64,000 nt of DNA from Porphyrobacter sp. (GCA_017744315.1 JAGIBN010000010.1:32798-96797), one strand, 5' to 3'; shown: positions 30,404 to 40,998, counted from the first letter of the stretch. The notes: generated from the letters alone by a model not told the origin. Numbers and translations: made by a program.

Positions 30404-31447
30404 ATGCCCACACCCCCGCTTACCGAACTTAGCGAACGCGCACGGGAGATCTTCCGCCTGGTGGTGGAGGGCTACCTGGAGAGCGGCGTGCCCGTCGGGT
30501 CAAGAACTCTGGCGAGCGAGGGCGTACTCAATCTCTCACCAGCTTCGATCCGCTCGGTCCTGAGCGAGTTGGAGGCAAGGGGCTTGTTGGCTGCTCCCCA
30601 CACCAGCGCCGGGCGCATGCCGACCGAAACCGGATTGCGGCTGTTCGTCGACGGGATGATGCAGGTCGCTCAGCCGAGTGCGGAAGAGCGTGCGGCGATC
30701 GAGCGGCGCCTGGCGCAGCCCGGCCCCATCGAAGCGGCAATCGAGCAGACTAGCGCGGTTCTCTCGGAGATTTCCGGAGCAGCCGGCATGGTCATGGTTC
30801 CGCGGCGCGATTCCCGACTCGCTCAAATGAGCCTGGTGGCTCTCGATCAGGGGCGAGCGCTCGCGGTGCTGGTGGGACAGGATGGCTCGGTCGAGAACCG
30901 GCTTCTGCTGTTGCCGGCGGGAACGGGCACCTCCGCGCTCCAGGAGGCGTCGAACTATATCTCGGCCCGCCTTGCCGGACGGACCCTTTCCGAAGCGGCG
31001 CAGGCGATGAAAGCGGAGATCGCCTCAGGCCGGTCGGCGCTGGATTCGGCGAGCCGTGACCTTGTCGAACGCGGCCTCGCGATCTGGAGCGAGGACGCGG
31101 CGCGGCGTCCGGTCCTGATCGTGCGCGGCCAGGCCAAACTGCTCGACGAGACTGCCCTGGGTGACATCGATCGGGTTCGTTCGTTGATCGACGATCTGGA
31201 GAACAAGCAATCGGTCGCCGAACTTCTCGACAGCGCGCGGGAGGCGGAAGCGACTCGGATATTCATCGGCAGCGAGAATCGACTGTTTGCCCTGTCGGGC
31301 TCGTCGGTGATCGCCGCGCCTTACCGCGATCGCGACGGCCGCGTCGTCGGTGTGCTCGGGGTGATCGGACCCACGCGGTTGAATTACGCGCGTATCGTGC
31401 CCATGGTGGATTTCACTGCCCGATCGCTGGGCAGACGCATTGGCTGA
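30404..31447 (+). CDS. hrcA: Heat-inducible transcription repressor HrcA
   Basis: Repressor of chaperonin genes through the CIRCE element, activated by GroEL. 347 residues: N-terminal winged helix ([25 protein letters not shown] with [18 protein letters not shown]), a central GAF-like region and the C-terminal [17 protein letters not shown] motif. I see no CIRCE inverted repeat (TTAGCACTC and complement) upstream here, nor before dnaK, so its targets (groESL) should lie elsewhere. grpE follows after 12 bases; the two are probably one operon. Confidence 0.94.
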   Translation: MPTPPLTELSERAREIFRLVVEGYLESGVPVGSRTLASEGVLNLSPASIRSVLSELEARGLLAAPHTSAGRMPTETGLRLFVDGMMQVAQPSAEERAAIERRLAQPGPIEAAIEQTSAVLSEISGAAGMVMVPRRDSRLAQMSLVALDQGRALAVLVGQDGSVENRLLLLPAGTGTSALQEASNYISARLAGRTLSEAAQAMKAEIASGRSALDSASRDLVERGLAIWSEDAARRPVLIVRGQAKLLDETALGDIDRVRSLIDDLENKQSVAELLDSAREAEATRIFIGSENRLFALSGSSVIAAPYRDRDGRVVGVLGVIGPTRLNYARIVPMVDFTARSLGRRIG

Positions 31448-31459
31448 AAACCGGAAATT

Positions 31460-32053
31460 ATGACGAACGAAAACGAAAATCCGCGCGACGAGGCGGTCGA
31501 GAAGGAATTGGCCGGGGTGCCGGACGAACTGCTCGACAAGGGCAAGGACGGCGCTGAAGAAGGCCAGGCGGGTCACTCGCTCGAGAACGCGCTCGCTTCG
31601 CTGAGGGGCGACCTCGAACAGGCGCAGCAGGACATGCTCTATGCCCGTGCGGAGGTGCAGAACGTGCGCCGGCGGATGGAGAAGGACGTCCAGGATGCGC
31701 GCGCCTACGCCGCGACGGGTTTTGCCCGGGACATTCTCTCGGTGGCCGACAACCTTTCCCGCGCTATCGATCACTTTCCAGCCGAACTGCGCGAAGACGA
31801 GAAGCTCAAGAACTTCTTCGCGGGAATCGAAGCGACCCAGCGTGAGCTCGACAAAGTGTTCGGCGTTCATGGCATAACGCGCATCGCCGCCAAGGGTTTG
31901 CCGCTCGATCCCAACCAGCATCAGGCGATGTTGGAGATTCCCACCAACGACGCCGAACCGGGCACGGTCGTGCAGGAGATGCAGGCCGGTTACATGATCA
32001 AGGACCGCCTGCTACGGCCCGCGATGGTTGGGGTGGCCAAGAAGCCGGACTAA
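31460..32053 (+). CDS. grpE: Nucleotide exchange factor GrpE
   Basis: Co-chaperone releasing ADP from DnaK. 197 residues with a long acidic N-terminal coiled coil (NENENPRDEAVEKELAG onward), RAEVQNVRRRMEKDV, and the C-terminal beta domain with NQHQAMLEIPTND and GYMIKDRLLRPAMVGVAK, all diagnostic. Twelve bases after hrcA, same strand; dnaK itself is 3.4 kb away. Confidence 0.96.
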   Translation: MTNENENPRDEAVEKELAGVPDELLDKGKDGAEEGQAGHSLENALASLRGDLEQAQQDMLYARAEVQNVRRRMEKDVQDARAYAATGFARDILSVADNLSRAIDHFPAELREDEKLKNFFAGIEATQRELDKVFGVHGITRIAAKGLPLDPNQHQAMLEIPTNDAEPGTVVQEMQAGYMIKDRLLRPAMVGVAKKPD

Positions 32054-32065
32054 GTCCGGCTCACC

Positions 32066-32572
32066 TCACAGGTCTTCGTGAACCATGTCGATTTCGCGCA
32101 CGCCGCGCTGGCGGCGTGCCGTATCGACCAGGCGGCGAAGGGTCTCGCGCCGCGCCTGAGCTTCGCCGATGTGGCGCATTTTCAGCTCGTTGATCCGCGT
32201 GGTTTCGTCGCTTGATGTGATGGTGATCGTGCCTAGCCCGACCCACTGGTTGAGCAAGGTGAAATCGATCCGCACGTCCTTGATACGGTAGAGTTCGATC
32301 TCGTCGATGCTCTTGAAGATGATCCCGCGCCGGACGATCAGTCGCTCAGCGGTCAGCTCGTACTTGGCAGCCATCGTCTGAAGCCACTTGGCGAAAACGA
32401 TCACGAGCGCGAGCAGCGTCAGCAACAGCGGCCAGGCACCCCAGTTGCCGGCCTTGGCGATCAGGATGGCAAATCCGGCGATCCCGAGCAGGATCGTCCC
32501 CAGACCGAACGCCGTGCCTCTTAGCCAACCGCTCAGCGAAGAGCGGAAGCTGTCGAGCAACGTTTCGGTCAT
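32066..32572 (-). CDS. PH-domain membrane protein (bPH2, YdbS-like)
   Basis: A 168-residue protein with two hydrophobic segments near residues 20-65 (GTAFGLGTILLGIAGFAIL and WPLLLTLLALVIVFAKWLQ) followed by a bacterial PH-like domain (AAKYELTAERLIVRRGIIFKSIDEIELYRIKDVRI). This is the YdbS/bPH2 pattern; function unknown. The start MTETLLDSF (32572) fits the family better than the in-frame ATG at 32608. Its stop is 12 bases from that of grpE, convergent. Confidence 0.82.
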   Translation of the reverse strand: MTETLLDSFRSSLSGWLRGTAFGLGTILLGIAGFAILIAKAGNWGAWPLLLTLLALVIVFAKWLQTMAAKYELTAERLIVRRGIIFKSIDEIELYRIKDVRIDFTLLNQWVGLGTITITSSDETTRINELKMRHIGEAQARRETLRRLVDTARRQRGVREIDMVHEDL

Positions 32573-32644
32573 TGTCCATCCCCCAAAGTCAGGGGGAAAC
32601 GCTAGCACGGCTGACGGCGATTTGAAGCAGGCTTTCGCCGCTGG

Positions 32645-34156
32645 CTAAGCTTCGTCCACCGATGGGATTGCCGCTTGCGCCGCTTCTTCCTCGGTGATCC
32701 GCGCGATCCTGAAACCGGTAAAGCCGTAGACCATATCGATCGCCGGGCTCATGTAATTGAAGATCGCGTAGGGCAGGTAGGCGAGGGTTGGAACGCCGAG
32801 CACGGCTGCCATGTACGCGCCGCAGGAGTTCCACGGCACCAGCGGCGCGGTGACGATGCCCCCGTTAGACACCGCCCGCGAGAGATTGACGCTGGCCAGC
32901 CCTCGCTTCTGGAACTCCACACGGAAGAGCCGCGTGGGCAGGACGACGGCGACGTATTGGTCGGCGGTCACCACGTTCAGTCCGATCGCCGTGCAGACCG
33001 AGGTCGCGATCAGGCTGCCCGTATGCTTGGCGCGGGTGAGCAGGGGGGTGACTAGCTTGGAGAGGAAGCCGAACTCGTCGAGGATCGAGCCGAAGGCGAG
33101 CGCGGCGATGATCAGCCATATCGTGAGCAGCATGCTCGCCATGCCCCCGCGGGAAACCAGGTCGTCCACCGGTCCGATGCCGGTCTGGGCGTCGAAGCCG
33201 GTGGCCATGACCTGCCACACGCCTGCGATGTAGGACGCGATGGGGCCACTGGCGGACTCGCTTGCCATCAGCAGCACTGCCTGGGGTTGGGTGAAGCAGG
33301 CCAGAACCCCCGCGAACAGCGATGAGATCATCAGCGCCAAGGCCGCCGGGACCTTACGGAACGAAAGCACGATCAACAGGACGAGCGGCAACAGGTTGAG
33401 CGGGGAGATCCAGAACAGCTGATCGAGCGCACCCAGCTCCGAATAGATCAGGTCCTGCCCGGCTGTGGGCGGGGCGGCGGCGAAACCGAGGGCGATGAAA
33501 CCGATCGCCGCGATCAGGAAGGCGGGCGCGCTGACCAGGGCCTGGTATCGCAAGTGGACGTAGAGATCGTTGTTGGTCAGCTGCGCCGCCAGAATGGTTG
33601 TCTCCGACAGCGGCGAGAGCTTGTCGCCGGTATAGGCGCCGGCCACCACGGCACCGGCGGTTATGGCGGGCGAGACGCCGGAGAGCAGGGCGAGGCCCAT
33701 CAGCCCTACGCCGACGGTGCCGACGGTCGTCCACGAACTTCCGATCCCGAGCGAGATCACCGCGCAGACGATCAGGCTGGCGACGTAGAACCAGTTGGGA
33801 TTGATCACCGCCAGTCCGTAATAGACCAGGGTCGGGATCGTGCCCGACATGTTCCAGGTGCCGATCAGCCCGCCTACTGCGAGCAGGATGAAGATCGCGC
33901 TGACCACCGATGCCACGCCCCGTCGACTGGCCTCGGACACGGCCTCCCACGAATGGCCTTTGCGTAGCACGATGATCGAAGCCGTCATCGCCGAGAGCAG
34001 CATGGCGACCTGGAGCGGCCCCTCCATCGCGTCCAGCCCGAACAGCGCCACCGAACCACCGACGAGGATGGTCAGGACGACGAGCGGCAGGACCGCTTCA
34101 AAATAGCTGGGTTGCTTGTCCGGTGGGACGATGGCGACGATGTCCTCGACGCTCAT
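32645..34156 (-). CDS. nhaC: Na+/H+ antiporter NhaC family
   Basis: A 503-residue polytopic inner-membrane antiporter exchanging Na+ for H+. The repeat-like motifs GIGSSWTTVGTVGVGLMGLA and ITAGAVVAGAYTGDKLSPLSETT are diagnostic of NhaC. ARAKHTGSL-like loop (TRAKHTGSLIATSVC) and VTADQYVAVVLP follow. The ATG (34156) overlaps the stop of a 20-codon reading frame by four bases (see that entry). The PH-domain gene follows downstream after about 70 bases. Confidence 0.93.
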   Translation of the reverse strand: MSVEDIVAIVPPDKQPSYFEAVLPLVVLTILVGGSVALFGLDAMEGPLQVAMLLSAMTASIIVLRKGHSWEAVSEASRRGVASVVSAIFILLAVGGLIGTWNMSGTIPTLVYYGLAVINPNWFYVASLIVCAVISLGIGSSWTTVGTVGVGLMGLALLSGVSPAITAGAVVAGAYTGDKLSPLSETTILAAQLTNNDLYVHLRYQALVSAPAFLIAAIGFIALGFAAAPPTAGQDLIYSELGALDQLFWISPLNLLPLVLLIVLSFRKVPAALALMISSLFAGVLACFTQPQAVLLMASESASGPIASYIAGVWQVMATGFDAQTGIGPVDDLVSRGGMASMLLTIWLIIAALAFGSILDEFGFLSKLVTPLLTRAKHTGSLIATSVCTAIGLNVVTADQYVAVVLPTRLFRVEFQKRGLASVNLSRAVSNGGIVTAPLVPWNSCGAYMAAVLGVPTLAYLPYAIFNYMSPAIDMVYGFTGFRIARITEEEAAQAAIPSVDEA

Positions 34157-34215
34157 GCCGCCGATGTCCTGCAGCGTGGCAGCCGTTCGGGCTTTTCCCA
34201 GAGCATTTGCGCCAT
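34153..34215 (-). CDS. Possible 20-codon leader peptide coupled to nhaC
   Basis: A short frame ATG at 34215 to TGA at 34153 encodes 20 residues (MAQMLWEKPE followed by RLPRCRTSAA). AAGGAG lies 4-5 bases upstream, and the TGA overlaps the nhaC ATG as ATGA. Translational coupling, or attenuation in response to ions, could be proposed, but the evidence is only the position and ribosome-binding site. A chance frame is quite possible. Confidence 0.3.
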   Translation of the reverse strand: MAQMLWEKPERLPRCRTSAA

Positions 34216-34275
34216 CGCTCTCCTTCGCCGGGAGAGTAGAGCACGGAGGCTAGACCGCTAATTGGGATAAACCCG

Positions 34276-34719
34276 TCAAGCGCGGGATGGACCACCCGAG
34301 GTCGCATCGTGGGTGAAGGGCAAGGTCTGCTCCAGCTGGGCGAGCTCGACCACGCCCTCTGGCCTCATGTTCCTTCGCTGGAGAAAGGCGTGGCGTACGA
34401 TCTCTGCCTGCTGCTCGATCCCGTAGCGATCGAACCGGCGCGCCGGGTCGAAGGTGTAGTGATACCGGCAGAATGGATGGCGCATCAACGGCAGGTACCA
34501 TTTGCCTTTTCGCTGCGCCTGCCAGACGTGGGTCATCTCGTGGACGAACAGTCCCTGGAGACCGATGGGCGCGCGCGAATAGTCGTCGCTCCAGTTGGGA
34601 CTTTGTGGGTGCACCCAGATGTGGCCATCGGGTGCCATGACGATCCGCCTGGGCTGGAACGGCCACCACTTGCGCTTGTGAATGCGGACCGCGTCGTAAT
34701 CGATCGCGCTCCCGAACAT
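34276..34719 (-). CDS. HExxH-motif protein, 'Vgr-related' family
   Basis: A 147-residue protein with a zinc-protease-like HEMTH motif (His60-Glu61-x-x-His64 in LFVHEMTHVWQAQ), and KWWPFQPRRIVMAPDGHIWVHP near the N-terminus. It resembles a sphingomonad family labelled 'Vgr-related'; no function is known, and the motif need not mean peptidase activity. The first ATG in frame is 34719, but the frame continues upstream with LTDGEVALAQT, which looks like conserved coding sequence; no ATG, GTG or TTG was found there, so the start is unresolved. The copper chaperone gene lies just upstream, same strand. Confidence 0.65.
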   Translation of the reverse strand: MFGSAIDYDAVRIHKRKWWPFQPRRIVMAPDGHIWVHPQSPNWSDDYSRAPIGLQGLFVHEMTHVWQAQRKGKWYLPLMRHPFCRYHYTFDPARRFDRYGIEQQAEIVRHAFLQRRNMRPEGVVELAQLEQTLPFTHDATSGGPSRA

Positions 34720-34793
34720 GGTCTGGGCGAGGGCGACCTCTCCGTCTGTCAGCCGTCGTTCACCGCCGGCCGGACAGGTCGCCCCCTCAGTCG

Positions 34794-35261
34794 TCAGCGG
34801 TCGTCGCCAGCGGCGCGGATTTCAGCCGGGAAGGTGACCTTGTCGCCGCCGACGAAGGTCAGCGTCACATCGGTCTTGGTGCCGGCCTTGGCCGTGTCCG
34901 GAAGGCCGTCCACCATGACATGGAGGCCGCCGGGTTCGAACTTCACGGTTTCGCCGCCCTTGACCATGACCTGCAGCGTTTCCTGCATCGATCCGCCGTC
35001 GGTGACATGCATGGTCGAACCCTTGGCGCCTTCCACGGAGGTGGCGCGGATCATCCAGTCGTGGTCTCCGCCGTTGGTCACATCGAAGTACGCGGCTGCC
35101 GGATTGCCCGACACGGCAGAGAGCATGATCCGGCCGTTGGCGGCGCTGATTCCCGCCGGTCCGACAGGTTTTGCTTCCGCCTCTGTGGGCTGTTCGCCAC
35201 ACCCGGCGGGGCCGACTGCAAGCACTGCCAAAGCCAGGGCGGCCCAAACTCTTCTTTTCAT
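34794..35261 (-). CDS. PCu(A)C family copper chaperone
   Basis: Periplasmic Cu(I) chaperone, typically helping CuA assembly in cytochrome oxidase. 155 residues from ATG 35261. The copper-binding set is visible: a His (85) and Met92, then M-x21-H-x-M ending in His114 and Met116 (GGLHVMVDGL). The export signal MKRRVWAALALAVLAVGPAGC may be a lipoprotein signal with Cys21 as the modified residue, though P-A-G-C is a poor lipobox. GGGGGAGAGAG lies upstream of the ATG. The in-frame ATG at 35333 adds 24 residues and is unlikely. No other copper genes in the window. Confidence 0.87.
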   Translation of the reverse strand: MKRRVWAALALAVLAVGPAGCGEQPTEAEAKPVGPAGISAANGRIMLSAVSGNPAAAYFDVTNGGDHDWMIRATSVEGAKGSTMHVTDGGSMQETLQVMVKGGETVKFEPGGLHVMVDGLPDTAKAGTKTDVTLTFVGGDKVTFPAEIRAAGDDR

Positions 35262-35311
35262 TTCTCTCTCCCCCTCATGAACCCCTGTGGAGAAGCTATA
35301 CCGATGGCGCT

Positions 35312-35342
35312 CTTGTGCCAAGCCAAAGCCCACCTATATCCG
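35312..35342 (+). promoter_or_regulatory. Sigma-32 (RpoH) promoter of dnaK
   Basis: CTTG at 35312-35315, 17 bases, then CCTATATCCG at 35333-35342. This matches the alphaproteobacterial RpoH consensus CTTG-N17-CYTATNTNNG at every defined position. It lies about 90 bases upstream of the dnaK ATG, on the same strand. Confidence 0.8.
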
Positions 35343-35430
35343 CCGCGTAATCGAGCTGCCGAGTGGTCTCGCCCAATCCGGGGAGGCCGATAGGCGGCGT
35401 CCAAGTCTTAAGAGGATGTGGGGAACATCT

Positions 35431-37356
<1,926 letters not shown>

Positions 37357-37377
37357 TGTCCTGATGGACGCCCGTTT

Positions 37378-37406
37378 CGCCACCGATGCCTTCCGCGTCG
37401 GTGGCG
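37378..37406 (+). terminator. Stem-loop between dnaK and dnaJ
   Basis: CGCCACCGA (37378-37386) and its exact complement TCGGTGGCG (37398-37406) flank an 11-base loop, 22 bases after the dnaK stop. No T-run follows, so it is more likely an mRNA stability or attenuation hairpin than a full terminator. Confidence 0.5.
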
Positions 37407-37438
37407 GATAGGGTTTGGGGGTTTTGGACGTGCCTTCG

Positions 37439-38548
37439 ATGGAAGTCGATTATTACGAAGTGCTTGGCGTCAGCCGTGACGCGGACGATCGTACGATCAA
37501 GTCCGCCTATCGGCGGTTGGCTATGGAATTCCACCCGGACCGTAACGGCGGGTGCAAGGATAACGAAGCCAAGTTCAAGTCGATCAGCGTTGCCTACGAC
37601 TGTCTGAAGGACCCGCAGAAGCGGGCTGCTTACGACAGGTACGGCCATGCCGCTTTCCAGCAGGGCATGGGCGGCGGCGGACCGCAGGCCGATTTCGGCG
37701 ATCTCGGCGATATCTTCGAGACGATCTTCGGCAGCGCGTTTGGCTCCGGCGGCGGACGTAGTCGTCCCCGGCGCGGCGCCGATTTGCGCTTCGACCTCGA
37801 AGTGACGCTTGAAGACGCGTTCCATGGCAAGACGACCGAAATCAAGATGGAAGTCTCGGTCACTTGCGAACCCTGCCAGGGCTCGGGCGCAGCCCCGGGC
37901 ACCTCAAAGCGGGGCTGCGACTTGTGCGCCGGACGCGGCAAGGTTCGCGCGCACCAGGGCCTGTTCGTGATCGAACGCCCCTGTCCCAACTGCCACGGCA
38001 GCGGAGAGGTGATCGAAAGCCCGTGCCGCGAATGCCGCGGCGAAGGGCGCGTCGACAAGGTTCAGGCGCTGGCGGTGGAAGTTCCGCCCGGCGTCGACAA
38101 CGGCACTCGCATTCGCCTGTCGGGCAAGGGCGAGGCCGGACCGATGGGAGCGCCCCCAGGCGATCTCTACATCTTCGTGCACGTCAAACAGCACGCGGTG
38201 TTCGAGCGCGAGGGAACGGCGCTGTTCACTCGTGCACCGATCAGTTTCACGGTCGCGGCGCTCGGCGGCACGATCGACATTCCCGGTCTCGATGGTGAAA
38301 CACACTCGATCGAGATTCCTGCCGGCATCCAGTCCACCCGCCAGCTGCGCAAGCGCGGTGCGGGCATGCCGGTGCTTCAGGGACGGGGCAGGGGCGATCT
38401 GGTGGTCGAAATCCAGGTCGAGACCCCGACCAGGCTCAGCGCCCGGCAGAAGGAACTCCTGCGCGAGTTCCAGGAAACCGAGACCGGGGACGAATGCCCC
38501 GAGAGTGCGGGCTTCTTCGCCAAGCTCAAGAGCGCCTTGAAGGGTTGA
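37439..38548 (+). CDS. dnaJ: Molecular chaperone DnaJ
   Basis: Hsp40 co-chaperone, 369 residues from ATG 37439. The J domain begins VDYYEVLGVSRDA and contains the HPD tripeptide (FHPDRNGG). A glycine-rich linker (QGMGGGGPQ) and four CxxCxGxG zinc repeats follow (CEPCQGSG, CDLCAGRG, CPNCHGSG, CRECRGEG), then the substrate-binding domain. GTG at 37430 is an alternative start. It is likely co-transcribed with dnaK. Confidence 0.95.
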   Translation: MEVDYYEVLGVSRDADDRTIKSAYRRLAMEFHPDRNGGCKDNEAKFKSISVAYDCLKDPQKRAAYDRYGHAAFQQGMGGGGPQADFGDLGDIFETIFGSAFGSGGGRSRPRRGADLRFDLEVTLEDAFHGKTTEIKMEVSVTCEPCQGSGAAPGTSKRGCDLCAGRGKVRAHQGLFVIERPCPNCHGSGEVIESPCRECRGEGRVDKVQALAVEVPPGVDNGTRIRLSGKGEAGPMGAPPGDLYIFVHVKQHAVFEREGTALFTRAPISFTVAALGGTIDIPGLDGETHSIEIPAGIQSTRQLRKRGAGMPVLQGRGRGDLVVEIQVETPTRLSARQKELLREFQETETGDECPESAGFFAKLKSALKG

Positions 38549-38618
38549 TCGCGAGGGGTGCGGTCGGTTTTCCACACGCCCCTTGCGTTCCCTTTTCGTT
38601 CCGGATACTTCCCACGGC

Positions 38619-39986
38619 ATGGCCAAGCCCAAACGCCGCTATGTCTGCACCGAATGCGGCAGTGTCGCGACACGCTGGCAGGGCCAGTGCGTGGACTGTT
38701 CCCAGTGGAACACGCTGGTCGAAGAAGTACCCGGGACCGTCTTTTCGGCGAAGCATGATCTCTCGACCGGTGGACGGCCCGTCGAGCTTGAATCGCTCAA
38801 CGCGCCGTCCGAGCCGCTAGTTCGGCGCACCACCGGTCTCGCCGAATTCGACCGCGCGCTGGGCGGGGGCATCGTTCCCGGCTCGGCGATCCTGATGGGC
38901 GGCGAACCGGGGATCGGGAAATCGACGCTCCTGCTTCAAGCGGCTGCGGCGATGGCCAAGTCTGGCGCGCCGACCGTATACATCAGTGGAGAGGAAGCGA
39001 CCGGGCAAGTGCGGTTGCGGGCGGCAAGGCTGGGTCTGGCCGACGCTCCGCTCGGGCTCGCCGCCGCGACATCGGTGCGCGATATCCTGACCACCCTCAA
39101 CTCCGCTCCGCCGCCGGCTTTGCTGGTGGTCGATTCAATCCAGACGATGCATTCGGACACGATCGAAGGCGCCCCCGGTTCGGTGAGCCAGGTGAGGGCG
39201 AGCGCGTTCGAGCTGATCCGCTATGCCAAGGAGAACGGCGTGGCGCTCGTGCTCGTCGGTCACGTCACCAAGGACGGTACGATCGCGGGCCCTCGCGTGC
39301 TCGAACACATGGTCGATGTGGTGATGAGCTTTGAGGGCGAACGCAGCCATCAGTACCGAATTCTGCGCGCGCTCAAGAACCGCTTCGGCGCGGTCGAGGA
39401 GATTGGCGTGTTCGCGATGGAGGGGCACGGCCTCGCCGAAGTCTCGAACCCCTCGATGCTGTTCCTATCGGGTCGCGAGCAGCCGTTGGCTGGAAGCTCG
39501 GTCTTTCCGGCGCTGGAAGGGACCAGGCCTGTTCTCGTCGAGGTGCAAGCGCTCATCGTGCGGCTTCAGTCGGGTGCCACGCCGCGGCGCGCGGTGGTCG
39601 GGTGGGACAGCGGCCGGCTGGCGATGCTGCTGGCCGTTCTGGAGGCGCGTTGCGGGCTCAGCTTCTCATCGGCCGAAGTCTATCTCAACGTTGCCGGTGG
39701 CTACCGCCTGACCGATCCCGCCGCGGACCTGGCGGTAGCGGCGGCTCTCGTCTCGGCCCTGGCCGACAAGCCATTGCCGCTTCGTTCGATCTGGTTCGGC
39801 GAAGTCTCGCTATCTGGAGAGGTGCGCCCGGTCGCCCACGCAGGTCTGCGCTTGCGTGAAGCTGCGAAGCTTGGATTCGACACGGGCTGTGGGCCCGATG
39901 ACGGGGCTAAGGACGCCGCAGGATTGCGTTATTTCGGGCTGGAAAGCTTGCCCAAGCTCGTTGACCGAATAGTCGGCTCAGCCTAA
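38619..39986 (+). CDS. radA: DNA repair protein RadA
   Basis: RadA/Sms ATPase that acts in branch migration during recombination. 455 residues from ATG 38619. Order: an N-terminal zinc finger (CTECGSVATRWQGQCVDC), a RecA-like core with Walker A GGEPGIGKSTLL, the KNRFG motif (LKNRFGAVEEIGVF) unique to RadA, and a C-terminal Lon protease-like domain with AVVGWDSGRLAMLLAVLEARCG. An upstream in-frame ATG at 38583 is unlikely. cvpA is 11 bases downstream. Confidence 0.95.
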   Translation: MAKPKRRYVCTECGSVATRWQGQCVDCSQWNTLVEEVPGTVFSAKHDLSTGGRPVELESLNAPSEPLVRRTTGLAEFDRALGGGIVPGSAILMGGEPGIGKSTLLLQAAAAMAKSGAPTVYISGEEATGQVRLRAARLGLADAPLGLAAATSVRDILTTLNSAPPPALLVVDSIQTMHSDTIEGAPGSVSQVRASAFELIRYAKENGVALVLVGHVTKDGTIAGPRVLEHMVDVVMSFEGERSHQYRILRALKNRFGAVEEIGVFAMEGHGLAEVSNPSMLFLSGREQPLAGSSVFPALEGTRPVLVEVQALIVRLQSGATPRRAVVGWDSGRLAMLLAVLEARCGLSFSSAEVYLNVAGGYRLTDPAADLAVAAALVSALADKPLPLRSIWFGEVSLSGEVRPVAHAGLRLREAAKLGFDTGCGPDDGAKDAAGLRYFGLESLPKLVDRIVGSA

Positions 39987-39997
39987 ATTCGGCACCG

Positions 39998-40531
39998 ATG
40001 ACGGGTTTCGATATTTTGGTCCTGCTAATCGTCGGCGTGGGGGCGATTGGCGGCTTCATGCGCGGTTTCGTGCAGGAAGTGCTTTCGCTCGGAGCGTGGA
40101 TCCTGGCCGTGATCGCCATCCGCTTTCTCCATACCGACCTTACCAGCGCTCTCTACGGGTTCATCGGCACGCCGTCGGGCGCCGCGGTCCTGGCTTTCGT
40201 GATTCTGTTGCTCGTTCCCTATATCGGGATGAGACTGATTGCTGGGCGTATCGGTCAGGCGAGCCGCAATTCCGTGCTCGGCCCCTTCGACCGAGTGCTG
40301 GGTTTCGGGTTCGGCGCGGTCAAAGGCATGGTGATTGTCACCCTGGCGTTTTCGCTGCTGGTTCTCGGTTACGACTCGGTTTGGGGCCCGGCGGGGCGGC
40401 CCACCTGGATGACCACCGCGCGCACGTATCCCTTCGTCAGCGCCAGCGCCGACGCGATGGTGAAATTGATCCAGGAGCGCGAGCAAGCGTTTCTGGGCTC
40501 GGACGCGGACGGGGAGGAAAGCCCGGATTGA
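39998..40531 (+). CDS. cvpA: CvpA family membrane protein
   Basis: A 177-residue inner-membrane protein homologous to E. coli CvpA (colicin V production), with four hydrophobic segments (MTGFDILVLLIVGVGAIGGFMRGFVQEVLSLGAW start, then ALAFVILLLVPYIGMRLI-type helices). The soluble C-terminal tail ends in an acidic DGEESPD. CvpA is often upstream of purF in other bacteria; here it follows radA and precedes an IscU-like gene. Its stop lies within the start region of that gene (TTGA or ATG 5 bases later). Confidence 0.85.
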   Translation: MTGFDILVLLIVGVGAIGGFMRGFVQEVLSLGAWILAVIAIRFLHTDLTSALYGFIGTPSGAAVLAFVILLLVPYIGMRLIAGRIGQASRNSVLGPFDRVLGFGFGAVKGMVIVTLAFSLLVLGYDSVWGPAGRPTWMTTARTYPFVSASADAMVKLIQEREQAFLGSDADGEESPD

Positions 40532-40536
40532 GCGTC

Positions 40537-40968
40537 ATGAGTTCCGCGCGCCTCTATACGCCCGAACTGCTGGCCCTTGCGGTTGAGTTGAGCACCTGGC
40601 CCCCGCTGGAGAATGTCCCGCTTCATGGTGAGGCAAGGTCGCCGACTTGCGGAAGCACTCTCGCGATGGATATCCTCCTCGACGAAGCTGGCGCAATCGA
40701 CCAGCTGGGCATGCGGGTCAGGGCCTGCGCCGTCGGCCAGGCTTCGGCCGCCATCTTTGCCCGGCACGTGCGGGGCCGAGATGCGGATAGCCTCGCAAGC
40801 GATTTGCGAGGGCTGGAGGCCTGGATTGCCGGAGAGGGAGCGGCGCTCGATTGGCCCGACCTTGAACTGATCGAAGCAGCACGCGCCTATCCCGCCAGGC
40901 ATGGGGCGATCCTGCTGCCGTGGAAGGCCGCACTGGCCGCCCTTTCCAGCACTCCTGACGCAGGCTAA
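40537..40968 (+). CDS. IscU/NifU-N-like iron-sulfur scaffold with a missing cysteine
   Basis: 143 residues of the NifU N-terminal (IscU/SufU-like) fold. Two of the three cluster-ligand cysteines are seen: Cys38 in SPTCGST and Cys64 in ACAVGQAS. The position of the third (usually xCxxL near the C-terminus, as in KCALLPWHAL) has His122-Gly123 in PARHGAILLPWKAAL. It may therefore not hold a normal cluster, or may use the histidine. An alternative start is the TTG at 40528, overlapping the cvpA stop. Its role in iron-sulfur assembly is inferred. Confidence 0.8.
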   Translation: MSSARLYTPELLALAVELSTWPPLENVPLHGEARSPTCGSTLAMDILLDEAGAIDQLGMRVRACAVGQASAAIFARHVRGRDADSLASDLRGLEAWIAGEGAALDWPDLELIEAARAYPARHGAILLPWKAALAALSSTPDAG

Positions 40969-40998
40969 CTAACCCGCCGGGAGAAGGTAGGGGTAGTA

